Source: Oceanicaulis sp. | GTDB lineage: Bacteria > Pseudomonadota > Alphaproteobacteria > Caulobacterales > Maricaulaceae | Length of the DNA: 64,000 nt | Assembly (NCBI GenBank): GCA_020832735.1 | Contig: JAFIEB010000112.1 | Coordinates: 1-64,000 of the forward strand | Direction of reading: 5' to 3' | Part shown: positions 1-9,157 of the stretch, in pieces | How the letters are laid out: each line of letters begins with the position of its first letter | Position numbering within the stretch: the first letter of the stretch is position 1 | The notes under the pieces: model-generated | The model's database searches: none | Told to the model about the DNA's origin: nothing | What the model saw: the letters and a program-made list of their open reading frames with translations, nothing else | Program-made: the position numbers and the translations under genes

Positions 1-140
1 CCTCGTCGAAAACGCCTTCTGCCGCATCAAGGACTTCAGGCGCGTCGCCACACGCTACGACAAGCTCGCCAGAAACTTCCTATCAGCCGTCGCCCTCGCC
101 GTCCTCGTCGCCTTCTGGCTATGAATGAGTCTGGACCCTA
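1..140 (+). mobile_element. Right end of an IS5-family insertion sequence
   Basis: The first 124 bases encode the last 40 residues of an IS5-family transposase. Just after its stop lies GAGTCTGGACCC (127-138), which I take as the likely terminal inverted repeat, followed by a possible TAA/CTAA target duplication. The left end lies outside the window, so the repeat cannot be paired and the border is approximate. From here to 344 the DNA is AT-richer and holds no convincing gene, so the element probably inserted into an intergenic region or a small gene now destroyed. Confidence 0.55.
2..124 (+). CDS. IS5-family transposase, C-terminal fragment (cut by window edge)
   Basis: The open frame enters from the left edge and ends at a TGA at 122-124. 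It includes the motif VENAFCRIKDFRRVATRYDK and ends in a hydrophobic tail finishing AFWL. Glu-Asn-x-Phe-x-x-(Ile/Leu)-Lys near the C-terminus is the region of the catalytic Glu in IS5/IS427-group DDE transposases, where the third acidic residue precedes an R-I-K-x-F/R-R-[IV]-A-T-R-Y-[DE]-K block. Only the 3' end is visible, so whether the full element is intact cannot be judged. Confidence 0.75.
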   Translation, partial: LVENAFCRIKDFRRVATRYDKLARNFLSAVALAVLVAFWL

Positions 141-344
141 ATGCCGCTTCGATGGGTTTAATCGAAGGAGGTTGATTTTTCAAATATTTTAATGATTCAT
201 TCAGCTCTTGAGCTTCGAGAAATAAAGCCCTAGATGGCCAATCGACCTCCACCGTTTAACAACCAATATAATGCCTATCGATAACCCGTTGCATATGTGC
301 GGTGTGAGGCCAGCCCCACAACACCGTGTTGATACAGAAAGCTC

Positions 345-1598
345 TCACCCCCGCCTGAACACCGCCGCCACTTCCACATGGCCGGTCCAGGCGAACTGGT
401 CGACGGGGGTGACGGGACCCATCAGATAGCCGCCCTCGATCAGAATGGCGGCGTCGCGGGCGAAGGTGGCCGGGTTGCACGAGATGGAGACGATGACCGG
501 AACCGCGCTGTCGGACAGGCGCTCGCACTGGGTCTTCGCGCCCGCGCGCGGCGGGTCCAGGACGACGAGATCGGCGCCGGCCAGCTCATTGACGCTCAGC
601 GGCTCCAGCGCCAGGTCGCGCACCTTGGCGTCCACGGGTTTGAGGCCCGGCGTGCGCCGGGCGGCGTGGTTGAGGGCATTGAGCGGCCCGGCCTCACCCT
701 CCACCGCCAGCACCGGCGCCTGGGCGGCCAGGCGCAGGGCGAAGGCGCCCGACCCCGCATAAAGATCGATGACGCGGGTGGCGCCTTTGGCGGCCTCCAT
801 GACGATCCCCGCCAGCACCGCCTCGCCCGCCGCCGTCGCCTGCAGGAACCCGCCGGGCGGCGGTGACAACACCACAGAGCCGGTTTTGAACACCGGATCG
901 GCGATCTTGAACACCGGATCGCCGTTGATTGTCACACGCGCCCAGCCATTTATCCCCGCGCTGTCCGCCGCGCTTTCCCGCATGGCCAGATCGAGCTTAT
1001 CCGCCCCCGTCAGCGCCACATCGAGGCCGCTATCACTGGCCGCCACGGCGATCTCCAGCTTTCGCTTGGGGTGGGCGGCGGCCTTCGCCAGCTTGCGCAG
1101 GGCCGGGATGGCGGCGCGGATCGCCGGGTGGGCGACGGGGCAGTCATTGAGATCAACGATCTGGTCGCCGGCCCGCTCCATAAAGCCGAACACCAGCCGC
1201 CCGCCTGAATTCATGGCGTGAAAGGTCGCGCGCCGGCGCCCCTCGCCATGGGCGTCGATCAGCTCGCCAACCTCGGCTTTCACCCCGGCGCGGCTCAAGG
1301 CCTCGACCACCAGGCCCCGCTTCCACACGCGATAGGCGCCAAGCTCCATGTGCTGCACCGAACAGCCGCCGCAGCGATCCGCCACCGGGCAGGCAGTCGT
1401 CACGCGGTCAGGGGAGCCGGTCAGGCGGCGCACCACCCGCCCGCGCTCGCCGCGCACCTCCAGCTCGGCGCTCTCGCCGGGCAGAAGGCCGGGGGCATAG
1501 ACGGGACCGGGCAGAACGGCGTCGCCGCGCGCGCCCAGGCTGTCCGCGGTCAGGGTCAGGCGCCGGGGCGCGGGGGCGGGTTTGCGTCTGCGGGTCAT
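345..1598 (-). CDS. 23S rRNA (uracil-5-)-methyltransferase, RlmD/TrmA (RumA) family
   Basis: An SAM-dependent 5-methyluridine methyltransferase of about 417 residues, acting on 23S rRNA or tRNA in the cytoplasm. The N-terminus matches a short TRAM-like RNA-binding region (…GDAVLPGPVYAPGLLPGE…). It is followed by a cysteine cluster CPVADRCGGC, the pattern that binds a [4Fe-4S] cluster in RumA. The SAM-binding motif is VIDLYAGSGAFALRLA. The late block LVVLDPPRAG and SISCNPATFARD carries the catalytic Cys. I use the ATG at 1598; the frame is open to a TTG at 1634, but neither start has a good ribosome site. Which uridine it modifies (RlmD-like or TrmA-like) cannot be decided from sequence alone. 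Confidence 0.88.
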   Translation of the reverse strand: MTRRRKPAPAPRRLTLTADSLGARGDAVLPGPVYAPGLLPGESAELEVRGERGRVVRRLTGSPDRVTTACPVADRCGGCSVQHMELGAYRVWKRGLVVEALSRAGVKAEVGELIDAHGEGRRRATFHAMNSGGRLVFGFMERAGDQIVDLNDCPVAHPAIRAAIPALRKLAKAAAHPKRKLEIAVAASDSGLDVALTGADKLDLAMRESAADSAGINGWARVTINGDPVFKIADPVFKTGSVVLSPPPGGFLQATAAGEAVLAGIVMEAAKGATRVIDLYAGSGAFALRLAAQAPVLAVEGEAGPLNALNHAARRTPGLKPVDAKVRDLALEPLSVNELAGADLVVLDPPRAGAKTQCERLSDSAVPVIVSISCNPATFARDAAILIEGGYLMGPVTPVDQFAWTGHVEVAAVFRRG

Positions 1599-1658
1599 GG
1601 CGCGGTGTCTGACGCTGTCTGAAGCGCCGGTCAAGCACGCCGCACAAGGCCGGTTGCG

Positions 1659-1716
1659 CTGAACATGACCGGGCCGTTCATGTTCAGGTCAGGCTGATAT
1701 CCTTAACGTACGTTAA
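1659..1716. promoter_or_regulatory. Two perfect inverted repeats upstream of the 1762 gene
   Basis: CTGAACATGA (1659-1668) and TCATGTTCAG (1678-1687 approx., one base after the 9-base loop) form perfect 10-base arms. A second, self-complementary 14-mer, TTAACGTACGTTAA, lies at 1703-1716, flanked by GGCTGAT and ATCAGCC. Both lie between the divergent RNA methyltransferase and the 1762 gene, 50-100 bases upstream of the latter. They could be operator sites or RNA hairpins; no T-run follows, which argues against a simple terminator. Confidence 0.45.
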
Positions 1717-1761
1717 TCAGCCGGAACACTGTCCGGCGCCCGAACAGAAAGGCCTCGCGCG

Positions 1762-3000
1762 ATGGTTACCAAACTCCTCGCTGCAACGGCGCTGGCGGTA
1801 GTCCTGGCCGGCGCACCTGATCTTGCCGCCGTTCCCACCGCCCAGATATCCGCCCACGCCGCTGCCGTTGCGGAAAGCGCGCAGGAGCGCAGAAGCCGCG
1901 AAAGCCGCGGCGACCGCCGCAGCGCCCGGTCGGAGAGCCGCCGCTCGTCCGCGCCCCAGCAGCGCCAGAGCCGGCCGTCCTCGCAGGCGTCCAACAACCG
2001 CTCTGACCGCCGGGTGCAGCGCTCCGCGCCCCAGCGCCAGCAATCGGCCCCGCCGCCCCAGCGTCAGCAATCCGCGCCGCCGCGCCAGCGTCAGCAGTCC
2101 GCACCGGCGCCACAGCGCCAGCAGTCCGCGCCGCGTCCTGACCGGCGCGACACCTGGCAGTCCACGCGCGGCGCCCAGAGCCCGCAAATGCGCAACCAGC
2201 CTGCCGGCGCGGCGCGTCCTCAAGCCCTCCAACAACGCGGCGCCCGCCAAGTGTCGGCCGAGCAACAGCGCCGTCAACAAGGCGCGCAGCAACAGCGCCG
2301 TCAGCAAAGCGCCCAGCAGCAGCGCGGCGGCCAGCGTCAGTATCGTGGCGGCCAGACCCGCAATCAGCATGCGCGCGGCTCTCAGCGCCGCCAGCATCAC
2401 AGCCAGCAGCGCCATCAGTCCAACCGCTACTCGCACCAACAGCGCCGCCATGCGCAGCACCGCACGCGCACGGTGCATCACCATCATCACCGGGCGCCGC
2501 GCACGCGGGTTGTGTACCGCCATATCCACCACTACCCGGTGCGCAATAACTGGCGCTACCACACCCGGTTCACGACGCATTATTCGCGCCATAACTTCAA
2601 CTATGTGGACAGCTTCTGCCGGCCCCGCGGCGACGCGGTGATCGCCGGCGCCCTGATCGGCGCCATCTTCGGCGCGGCCGTGACCGACGGGGATCCGTAC
2701 GGGTATCTCGGCGGCGGGCTCTTGGGCGCAGGCATCGGCGCATCGCTCAACGATTGCGACCGCGGCCATTACACCTACGGCGTCTACCAGTCGTTCAACA
2801 CCGGCAACCCCTTCTACTGGCACAACCCGCATTCGGGCGTGCGCGGGGTGGTTTATGCGCGCGACTACCACACCTGGAACTCGCGCCAGTGCCGCTGGGG
2901 CGACGCGGAAATCTTCATGCCCAACGGCCAGGTCGCCTATGACCGGGTGCGCATGTGCCGCGACGGCTACGGCCAGTGGCAGGTTGCCCGCCTGCAGTAA
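1762..3000 (+). CDS. Secreted Gln/Arg-rich glycine-zipper protein
   Basis: A 412-residue protein of unknown function. Residues 1-34 look like a signal sequence. A long low-complexity stretch follows (about residues 45-235), rich in Gln, Arg and Ser, with near-repeats of RQQSAP (at least four in a row around 2030-2140), then a His-rich part. The C-terminal third is ordered: a glycine-zipper (AGALIGAIFGAAV, then GGGLLGAGIGASL) followed by a small domain with Asn-Pro-Phe-Tyr-Trp and paired Cys (SRQCRWGDAE…RMCRDGYG). Glycine-zipper 2TM proteins are usually outer-membrane or envelope proteins. An AGAAAGG-like ribosome site precedes the ATG. The downstream gene at 3211 has a similar overall plan, suggesting related envelope functions. 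Confidence 0.7.
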   Translation: MVTKLLAATALAVVLAGAPDLAAVPTAQISAHAAAVAESAQERRSRESRGDRRSARSESRRSSAPQQRQSRPSSQASNNRSDRRVQRSAPQRQQSAPPPQRQQSAPPRQRQQSAPAPQRQQSAPRPDRRDTWQSTRGAQSPQMRNQPAGAARPQALQQRGARQVSAEQQRRQQGAQQQRRQQSAQQQRGGQRQYRGGQTRNQHARGSQRRQHHSQQRHQSNRYSHQQRRHAQHRTRTVHHHHHRAPRTRVVYRHIHHYPVRNNWRYHTRFTTHYSRHNFNYVDSFCRPRGDAVIAGALIGAIFGAAVTDGDPYGYLGGGLLGAGIGASLNDCDRGHYTYGVYQSFNTGNPFYWHNPHSGVRGVVYARDYHTWNSRQCRWGDAEIFMPNGQVAYDRVRMCRDGYGQWQVARLQ

Positions 3001-3210
3001 TCCTTTGGATCAGGCCCGGGGGACGGGCTCTGGGACAGGGCAGACGGGTCCGGCTTTCGCCGGGCCCGTTTGTGCATCTGGACCCAGGCGGGCGGATGGT
3101 GAATGGCAGGTCCATGCGCCGTTCATCTCAGGCTCATCGCCAACGGCTTAGGATTTGCGTAAGATTTCGTAACGGAGGCCCCGCCTCCCCGGTCAGCCAA
3201 GGAGACCGCC

Positions 3211-3996
3211 ATGAAATACGCCCTCGCCACTTTCGCGGCCCTGTCGGCTGCCGCCTTTACAGCTCCCGGCGCTTCGGCCCAGCACTATTCGGCGCAGTCC
3301 CACTACGCTCCGCAAATGACCTATGAGCAGTGCGTGCGCCAGCAGCAGAACCGCCAGGTGACCGGCACGATCGTCGGCGGCCTTCTGGGCGCCGTGGCCG
3401 GCGCGCAGATCCACAACGCCACCAAGCCGCGCAACACCGCCCCGCCCCCGCGCCGCGGATACCGGGGCGGATATCGCGGCGGACGCCATCATCATAACCA
3501 GCCGTCGAACCAGTCGAACGCCGGCGCGGTGATCGCTGGCGGCGCGGTCGGGGCCCTGGCGGGCGCCGCCATCACCGGCAACACCAACTGCAACCAGTTC
3601 CCGCGCGAGCGCGCTGTCTACGGCCATGCCGGCGCGCCCTACCAGGGCGGCTACCAGCAGCAGGGCTACGGCCACCAGCCCTACCATCAGGGCGGTTATC
3701 AGCAGCAGAGCTACGGCCACCAGCAAACCTACAGCCAGCAGAGCTACGGCTATGACGGCTATGCGGGTAATGATTACGGCTACGGCTATGACGGCTACGC
3801 AGGCGGCCATTCCAGCGGCGGCCTGCTCGGCGGCGAGGACTATGGTTATCAGCCCCAGTCCCAGGCGCGCATCCAGACCGCCGGCAGCGGCTACGCCCCG
3901 GCTTACGGCTCCAACTGCCGCTATATGGGCGCAGGCAACGGCGCCCAGGTCCTGATGTGCGAAGGCATGGACGGCGTCTGGCGCCCGGCCAACTAG
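3211..3996 (+). CDS. Secreted glycine-zipper protein with QGY-rich low-complexity region
   Basis: 261 residues, beginning with a clear signal peptide (cleavage near GASAQH). Two glycine-zipper segments are present, IVGGLLGAVAGAQI and VIAGGAVGALAGAAI. Between residues about 135 and 205 lies a prion-like stretch of Gln, Gly and Tyr with repeats of the type GGYQQQ(G/S)YGHQ and YGYDGYAG. The C-terminus has two Cys (NCRYMG … LMCEGMDGVWRPAN), as in many Caulobacterales surface proteins. The ribosome site AAGGAGA lies 8 bases before the ATG. Function unknown; same class as the 1762 gene and probably an envelope component. Confidence 0.72.
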   Translation: MKYALATFAALSAAAFTAPGASAQHYSAQSHYAPQMTYEQCVRQQQNRQVTGTIVGGLLGAVAGAQIHNATKPRNTAPPPRRGYRGGYRGGRHHHNQPSNQSNAGAVIAGGAVGALAGAAITGNTNCNQFPRERAVYGHAGAPYQGGYQQQGYGHQPYHQGGYQQQSYGHQQTYSQQSYGYDGYAGNDYGYGYDGYAGGHSSGGLLGGEDYGYQPQSQARIQTAGSGYAPAYGSNCRYMGAGNGAQVLMCEGMDGVWRPAN

Positions 3997-4017
3997 GCCC
4001 CGCCAGGCTCGCCTATC

Positions 4018-5301
4018 CTACAGCCTGTCAAACCGGATGAGGAAGCGTTTGGCCTTGCCCACCGAGAGCACTACGGCGCCCGCGCCAGCCCGGTGATCAC
4101 GCAGGTCAGCGCTTTCCTCGTTCAGTTTCACGCCATTGGCCGACACCGCATTCTGCCCGATAAGCCGCCGCGCCTCGCCCTTTGAAGCCGCCGCCCCCAG
4201 CGCCACCATCGCATCGATCAGCACGCACGGCCCCTCGCCCGCTTCCAGCGTCGGCACGGCGCGCGCGATCATGGCGATCAGCTCCCCGCTCAAACTGTCC
4301 GACTTGCCAGAGAAGATCACCGCGCTCGCCTCTTCGGCCAGCGCGGCCGCGCGCGCGCCATGCACCCGCGCGGTCAGGAGCTCAGCCAACGCCTTTTGCG
4401 GCCGGCGCTCATGGGCCGGGGCGGCCTTGAGGTCTTCGAGGCAATCGAGATCAATATCGGTCAGCCAGGCGAGGAATTTGGGAGTGTCGGCGTCGGCTGA
4501 GTTAAGCCAGAACTGGTAGAACTCGTACGGGCTGGTCGTCTCGGGATCGAGCCAGACCGCGCCCTTTTCGCTCTTGCCGTATTTCTTGCCTTCCGAATTG
4601 GTCAGCAGCGGATAGGTCAGGGCGTGGCCCTGCACGCCTTCCATGCGGCGCATCAGATCAACCCCGCCGACAATATTACCCCACTGATCCGACCCGCCCA
4701 TCTGGATGCGGCAGCCATGCGCGCGGTGCAGGTGGACGAAGTCATACCCCTGCAACAGCGCATAGCTGAACTCGGTGAAGCTGATGCCCTGCTCGCGGTT
4801 CTCGATGCGGTTCTTCACCGAGTCCTTCTGCAGCATGGCGTTGACCGAGAAATGCTTGCCCACCTCGCGCAGGAATCGGATGACATCCATGTCGCGATAC
4901 CAGTCGGCATTGTTCACGAAGACCGGCGCCGGCCCGTCCGTGGCCGCGAACAGGGCTTCGAACTGCTTGCGCTGGCTTTCGATATTGGCCCGCACCGCCT
5001 CTTCGGCCTGCAGATTGCGCTCGGAATCCTTGCCCGACGGATCACCGATCATGCCCGTGGCGCCGCCTTGCAGGATGATGATCCGCCCCCCGCGCCGGCG
5101 GTAGCGGTCAGTGCCCAGAAGCGGGATGAGGTGGCCTGCGTGCAGGCTCGGCCCGCTAGGATCCACGCCCACATAAAGCGGCGGCCGTTCGGCCTTGATC
5201 ACCGCATCGGTGAGTTCGGGCGTTTTCTGGTGCAGCAATCCGCGCGCTTCAAGCTCGGCCAGGAAGGGCGTCTTGGCGGGGTCGGCGAGGGTCAGGGTCA
5301 T
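4018..5301 (-). CDS. tyrS: Tyrosyl-tRNA synthetase
   Basis: A class I aminoacyl-tRNA synthetase that charges tRNA-Tyr. At 427 residues it has the normal bacterial length. The HIGH signature is seen as LHAGHL within VGVDPSGPSLHAGHLIPLL, and the KMSKS loop as KYGKSEKGAVW. The tyrosine/tRNA acceptor region GSDQWGNI is intact, and an S4-like RNA-binding domain forms the last 70 residues (EARRLIGQNAVSANG). It is a single gene, convergent with the glycine-zipper gene at 3996 and divergent from the S10 peptidase. Confidence 0.95.
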   Translation of the reverse strand: MTLTLADPAKTPFLAELEARGLLHQKTPELTDAVIKAERPPLYVGVDPSGPSLHAGHLIPLLGTDRYRRRGGRIIILQGGATGMIGDPSGKDSERNLQAEEAVRANIESQRKQFEALFAATDGPAPVFVNNADWYRDMDVIRFLREVGKHFSVNAMLQKDSVKNRIENREQGISFTEFSYALLQGYDFVHLHRAHGCRIQMGGSDQWGNIVGGVDLMRRMEGVQGHALTYPLLTNSEGKKYGKSEKGAVWLDPETTSPYEFYQFWLNSADADTPKFLAWLTDIDLDCLEDLKAAPAHERRPQKALAELLTARVHGARAAALAEEASAVIFSGKSDSLSGELIAMIARAVPTLEAGEGPCVLIDAMVALGAAASKGEARRLIGQNAVSANGVKLNEESADLRDHRAGAGAVVLSVGKAKRFLIRFDRL

Positions 5302-5493
5302 GGCGTGATGGATCCGCGAGGAGCGTCTACAAGACAGGCGCGAACCGGCTTAGCCGCGCCCATGCGCCATGGCAATGTTTCGCGCCTGCGAACACGCGCC
5401 CTCACGCCAGCGTGACCGGCGCAAGCTTGACCAGGCCCGCCATCGCGTCTCCATTGCGCGCCAGACAGATTATTGCTCCTGGGGAGGAACATC

Positions 5494-6999
5494 ATGATCC
5501 GGCTCATCATTTTGATGCTTGGAGCGGCGCTGCTCGCCGCCGCGCCCGCCGCCGCGGCTGACGGTGCGGGCACGCCGCAGCAGAGCGAGCCGCGCATCTG
5601 GGAGAGCCGGGGTCAGGTCACGGCCAATGGCGAACGCATCCGCTACCGCGCCATCGCGGGCGAGATGTTCCTGCGCGACGCTGAGAACACGCCGACCGCA
5701 GCGATCTTCCACACCACCTATCTGCGCGAGGGCGTCACCGATCCGCGCACCCGGCCCGTGGCCTTCATCTTCAATGGCGGGCCCGGTTCGGCCTCGCTGT
5801 GGCTGCACATGGGCATGTACGGGCCCCAGCGCGTGGTGCTGCCGTCGGAGCCGGCTGATGACGGCGCTGCGCCTTACACGGTGCGCGAAAATCCCGAAAC
5901 CCTGCTCGACGCCGCCGATCTGGTGTTCATCGATCCGGTCGGGACCGGCTGGAGCCGCACGCTTGGCGATACGGAAGGCTCGGTGTTCTGGGGCGTCAAC
6001 GAGGACGCCGAGGCCATCAGCCAGTTCATTCGCCGCTGGCTGTCGGAGCACCGGCGCTGGAACTCGCCCAAATATCTGATCGGCGAAAGCTATGGCACGA
6101 CCCGGATCGGCGCGCTGATGCGCCAGCTGGAGCTGACCTGGAATGACGTGTCCATCAATGGCGTCGTGCTGGTCTCCACCATCCTGGACTTCTCGCTGAA
6201 CCGCACAAACGCGGGCAATGAGATCGCCTTCGCCGCCGCCATTCCCGGCTTCGCCGCCACCGCCTGGTATCATGACCGCGTCGACCGCTCGGCCTGGGGC
6301 GATGACCGGGCGCGCTTCCTCGACGAGGCGCGCAGCTTCGCCAGCGACGAATACCTGCCCGCAATCCTGCGCGGCCAGTCCCTGCCCGAGGCGCGCCAGC
6401 GCGAGATCGCGGCGCGCTACGCCGCCCTCACCGGATTGTCAGCCGATTACGTGACGCGCGCCAATCTGCGGGTGAACCTCACCCGCTTCCGCACCGAGCT
6501 CTTGCGCGATCAGGGCCTGTCGGTGGGCCGGTTTGATTCGCGCTTCACCGGCATCGAGCCGGACGCCGTGCGCGAAAGCCCGGAGGGCGATCCGTCAGGC
6601 TATGGCATTGACGGCGCCTACACGGCGGCCATGCTCGATCACTTCACCCGCAATCTGGGCGTCGACATCACCACGCCTTACGTGACCCTGGGCGGCATCC
6701 CCACCTGGAACTGGGATGCGGGCGAGGCTGGCGGGCGCAATTCCTACGTCAATGTCGCGGCTTGGCTGGAGCGGGCCATGCGCCAGAACCATGATCTGCG
6801 CGTGCTGGCGGCCAACGGCCTCTATGACCAGGCCACGCCCTTCTACCCGGTCGAGCTGGTGTTCAACCGGCCGGGCTTCGACCGTGACCGGGTGACGCTG
6901 ACCTATTACGAGGCCGGGCATATGATGTATCTGCACCAGCCCTCCATCGAGGCGCTGGCGCGCGATACGCGAGACTTCATCGCGGCCGGGCGGCGCTGA
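5494..6999 (+). CDS. S10-family serine carboxypeptidase, exported
   Basis: A secreted peptidase of the α/β-hydrolase fold that removes C-terminal residues. The N-terminus is a signal peptide (MIRLIILMLGAALLAAAPAAAA). The oxyanion/substrate motif is FNGGPGSASLWLH, the nucleophile Ser is in IGESYGTTR, the acidic residue lies in NGLYDQATPF and the His in EAGHMMYLH; all three triad members are present. I start at ATG 5494, which has an excellent GGGGAGGAA site; an upstream in-frame TTG at 5473 is less likely. The product is about 501 residues. The gene stands alone, divergent from tyrS. Confidence 0.9.
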   Translation: MIRLIILMLGAALLAAAPAAAADGAGTPQQSEPRIWESRGQVTANGERIRYRAIAGEMFLRDAENTPTAAIFHTTYLREGVTDPRTRPVAFIFNGGPGSASLWLHMGMYGPQRVVLPSEPADDGAAPYTVRENPETLLDAADLVFIDPVGTGWSRTLGDTEGSVFWGVNEDAEAISQFIRRWLSEHRRWNSPKYLIGESYGTTRIGALMRQLELTWNDVSINGVVLVSTILDFSLNRTNAGNEIAFAAAIPGFAATAWYHDRVDRSAWGDDRARFLDEARSFASDEYLPAILRGQSLPEARQREIAARYAALTGLSADYVTRANLRVNLTRFRTELLRDQGLSVGRFDSRFTGIEPDAVRESPEGDPSGYGIDGAYTAAMLDHFTRNLGVDITTPYVTLGGIPTWNWDAGEAGGRNSYVNVAAWLERAMRQNHDLRVLAANGLYDQATPFYPVELVFNRPGFDRDRVTLTYYEAGHMMYLHQPSIEALARDTRDFIAAGRR

Positions 7000-7069
7000 C
7001 CCGTAGGAGGCGCGCGGGGATTCTGATACAACTTTACTCCGTCAGCCTGTTTGAGTCGGAGTTACCGCC

Positions 7070-8017
7070 ATGGCGATGCTCGCCCATGATGCACCTGCAG
7101 AGGTGATTGAAGCCCATGTCGCCGGACTGCTGAATTCCTATGCCGTCCATGGATCGGCGGCCTTCTCGCGCATCGCCATGCTGGTCGAGACGCTGTGGAA
7201 ACAGCGCGCGCCGGCCGGTATTCCCGCCTTTCTGGAAGCGTGCGAGCACTACACCGCGCCCCTGCCTGACGACATGGTGTTCAAGGGCCAGTTCCGCGAG
7301 CGCGAGGAACGCACCGACATGGCCGAGCTGCGCCTGTTCGCCCGCTCAGGCGAGGTGCTGCAGCCCCATGACGGCGCGCGCATGTTCCGGCACGGCGCCA
7401 AGGGCCTGGCGATCATGCTGACGCGCTCCAGCGGCGCGCAGCGCAGCGCGCAATGGGGCGAATTCTTCATATGGCGGGCCCTGCGCCAGCTGGACATGTC
7501 CATGCTGCTGCTGGGCGACCGGCAGAATCTGATCTTCCAGCGCGGTTTCGGCGGGTTCTACGGCCGCCTGCGCGAGGGGCTGGACTGGATCGAGGCGCAG
7601 GCGGAACCTTATGATTTCGCGTTCTTCGTGGGCAATTCGGCGTCCGGCTTTCCAGCCCTGCAATTCGCCGCGACCACGCGGATCGCCAACGTCCTGACCT
7701 ATTCAGCCGGCACTCATCATCCGCCCGAGGAAACGCGTGTGGCGCTGATGCGCGACCGCATGGATTCGCGCATTCCGGGCCGGCCGCTGGACGTGCGGCC
7801 CATGTTTGCTGGCTGGCAGGGCGCCGCGCATTTGCACTACCCCGCCCGGCACCCCGTCGACATCCTGCACGCCACTCATCTGGCCGATATTCCCGGCGTG
7901 CGCCTGGTGCCCTACGACACTGATTTCCATCCCCTGTTCGCCGTGACCCCGACTGAGGCGTTCCTGGAACATCTCAGCGCGCTGCACCAGGACCCGAACG
8001 CGCGCCGCATGAACTGA
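7070..8017 (+). CDS. Hypothetical protein, possible α/β-hydrolase
   Basis: 315 residues with no signal peptide. I do not recognise the family firmly. The segment FFVGNSASGFPALQFA resembles a nucleophile elbow (G-x-S-x-S/G) of an α/β-hydrolase, preceded by a strand-like stretch. A late YDTDFHPLF could supply a His, which together with an acidic residue would make a triad. The N-terminal 120 residues are unlike typical hydrolases. The gene is monocistronic, convergent with the isoaspartyl peptidase gene 15 bases downstream. The family assignment is an inference from one motif. Confidence 0.55.
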   Translation: MAMLAHDAPAEVIEAHVAGLLNSYAVHGSAAFSRIAMLVETLWKQRAPAGIPAFLEACEHYTAPLPDDMVFKGQFREREERTDMAELRLFARSGEVLQPHDGARMFRHGAKGLAIMLTRSSGAQRSAQWGEFFIWRALRQLDMSMLLLGDRQNLIFQRGFGGFYGRLREGLDWIEAQAEPYDFAFFVGNSASGFPALQFAATTRIANVLTYSAGTHHPPEETRVALMRDRMDSRIPGRPLDVRPMFAGWQGAAHLHYPARHPVDILHATHLADIPGVRLVPYDTDFHPLFAVTPTEAFLEHLSALHQDPNARRMN

Positions 8018-8032
8018 AGGGGGCGCTGCCCC

Positions 8033-9091
8033 CTAGCCCTCATCATCAAAGATCGCCACCACCGGCTCGCCGCCTGCGATCTGCGCGGCGCGGTACATGC
8101 CCGATGTATTGAAGCTCCACAGCGGCGCGCCGGCATGCAGCATCACCACGCCGCCATCGCCGCCCATGGCGGTGAGCTCATCCTGGATGACGGTGTCGGC
8201 GGCGGTCTGCCCATCCTCGCTGGCCAGCTCAATGCGCGCGCAGATGCGCGCCGCCACCGACAGGCGGATGAAATACTCGCCCGTGCCTGTCGCCGAGACG
8301 CCGCAATCGCCGCCTGCATACGTTCCCGCGCCGATCACTGGCGAATCGCCAACCCGGCCCCAGCGCTTGGCGGTGGTGCCGCCGGTGGAGGTGCCCGCCA
8401 CCATCTCTCCTGAGCGGTCGAGCGCCACCACGCCTACAGTGCCGAACCGGTGCTCGCGCTCCATCTGCTGCAGCGATCCCTCGCGCACCGGTTCCGGTTC
8501 AGGCGCGCCGCCGGGGCGCGGCGGAACCGGCAGACCCATGGCTTCAACCTGGCGCTCCATGGCGCGCCAGCGCCGCTCGGTGAAGAAGAAGCTCTCGTCG
8601 ATCCGCTCCAGGCCCTGTTCATCGGCGAAGGATTCCGCGCCCGCGCCCTGCAGCATCACATGGGGGCTGTCCTCCATCACCGCGCGCGCCAGCGAGATCG
8701 GGTGGCGCACGCCGCGCACGCCGGCCACAGCGCCCGCCTGAAGGTCAGACGCGCGCATGACCGAGGCGTCGTGCTCAATGCGGCCGTCCGAGGTGAACAC
8801 CGCGCCGCGCCCGGCATTGAATAGCGCATCGTCCTCCAAAGCCTGGATCATGGCCTCGACCACATCTATCGCCGGAGCGCCGGCCTCCAGCATGGCGGCG
8901 CCCAGCGCCAGCGCGCCGCCGAGCGCGCTGCGGTAGGCGGCTTCAGTCGCTTCATCCATGTCGCCGCGCTCGATGACTCCGGCGCCGCCATGCAGCACAA
9001 GCGCCCAGCGCGTTTCCTCGGCGCAGGCGGATGCAGCGCCCAGCGCCAGCCCTGCGGCGGTGGCGATTGCAGTTGAGATGGTGCGGATCAT
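8033..9091 (-). CDS. iaaA: Isoaspartyl peptidase / plant-type L-asparaginase, exported
   Basis: An N-terminal-nucleophile hydrolase made as a precursor that cleaves itself before a Thr. The likely scission is Gly-Thr in HRFGTVGVVALD, with the Thr becoming the catalytic residue. Other family blocks are LHGGAG, NAGRGAVF, STGGTTAKRWGRVGDSP and GAGTYAG. The N-terminus looks like a signal peptide (cleavage near ASACAEE), so the enzyme is probably periplasmic. At 352 residues it is of normal family length. A GGGAGG ribosome site precedes the ATG. Confidence 0.9.
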   Translation of the reverse strand: MIRTISTAIATAAGLALGAASACAEETRWALVLHGGAGVIERGDMDEATEAAYRSALGGALALGAAMLEAGAPAIDVVEAMIQALEDDALFNAGRGAVFTSDGRIEHDASVMRASDLQAGAVAGVRGVRHPISLARAVMEDSPHVMLQGAGAESFADEQGLERIDESFFFTERRWRAMERQVEAMGLPVPPRPGGAPEPEPVREGSLQQMEREHRFGTVGVVALDRSGEMVAGTSTGGTTAKRWGRVGDSPVIGAGTYAGGDCGVSATGTGEYFIRLSVAARICARIELASEDGQTAADTVIQDELTAMGGDGGVVMLHAGAPLWSFNTSGMYRAAQIAGGEPVVAIFDDEG

Positions 9092-9157
9092 GGCGGCCTC
9101 CCGGTATTGCTCCGGTCCAGAGCACCACCCCTGAGCAGCGAAGGCAAGCGCGCACCG

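Noticed and set aside
55..252. Minus-strand frame overlapping the IS end
   Set aside because: It runs through the transposase end and has no recognised family; probably a remnant or chance frame.
1676..1690. GTTC-N7-GGTC resembling an SOS box
   Set aside because: The second half-site differs from GTTC and no DNA repair gene follows.
1717..2871. Long minus-strand frame opposite the Gln/Arg-rich gene
   Set aside because: It is the antisense shadow of a low-complexity gene and has no domain.
5473..5493. TTG start for the S10 peptidase
   Set aside because: ATG 5494 directly follows a strong GGGGAGGAA site and begins a proper signal peptide.
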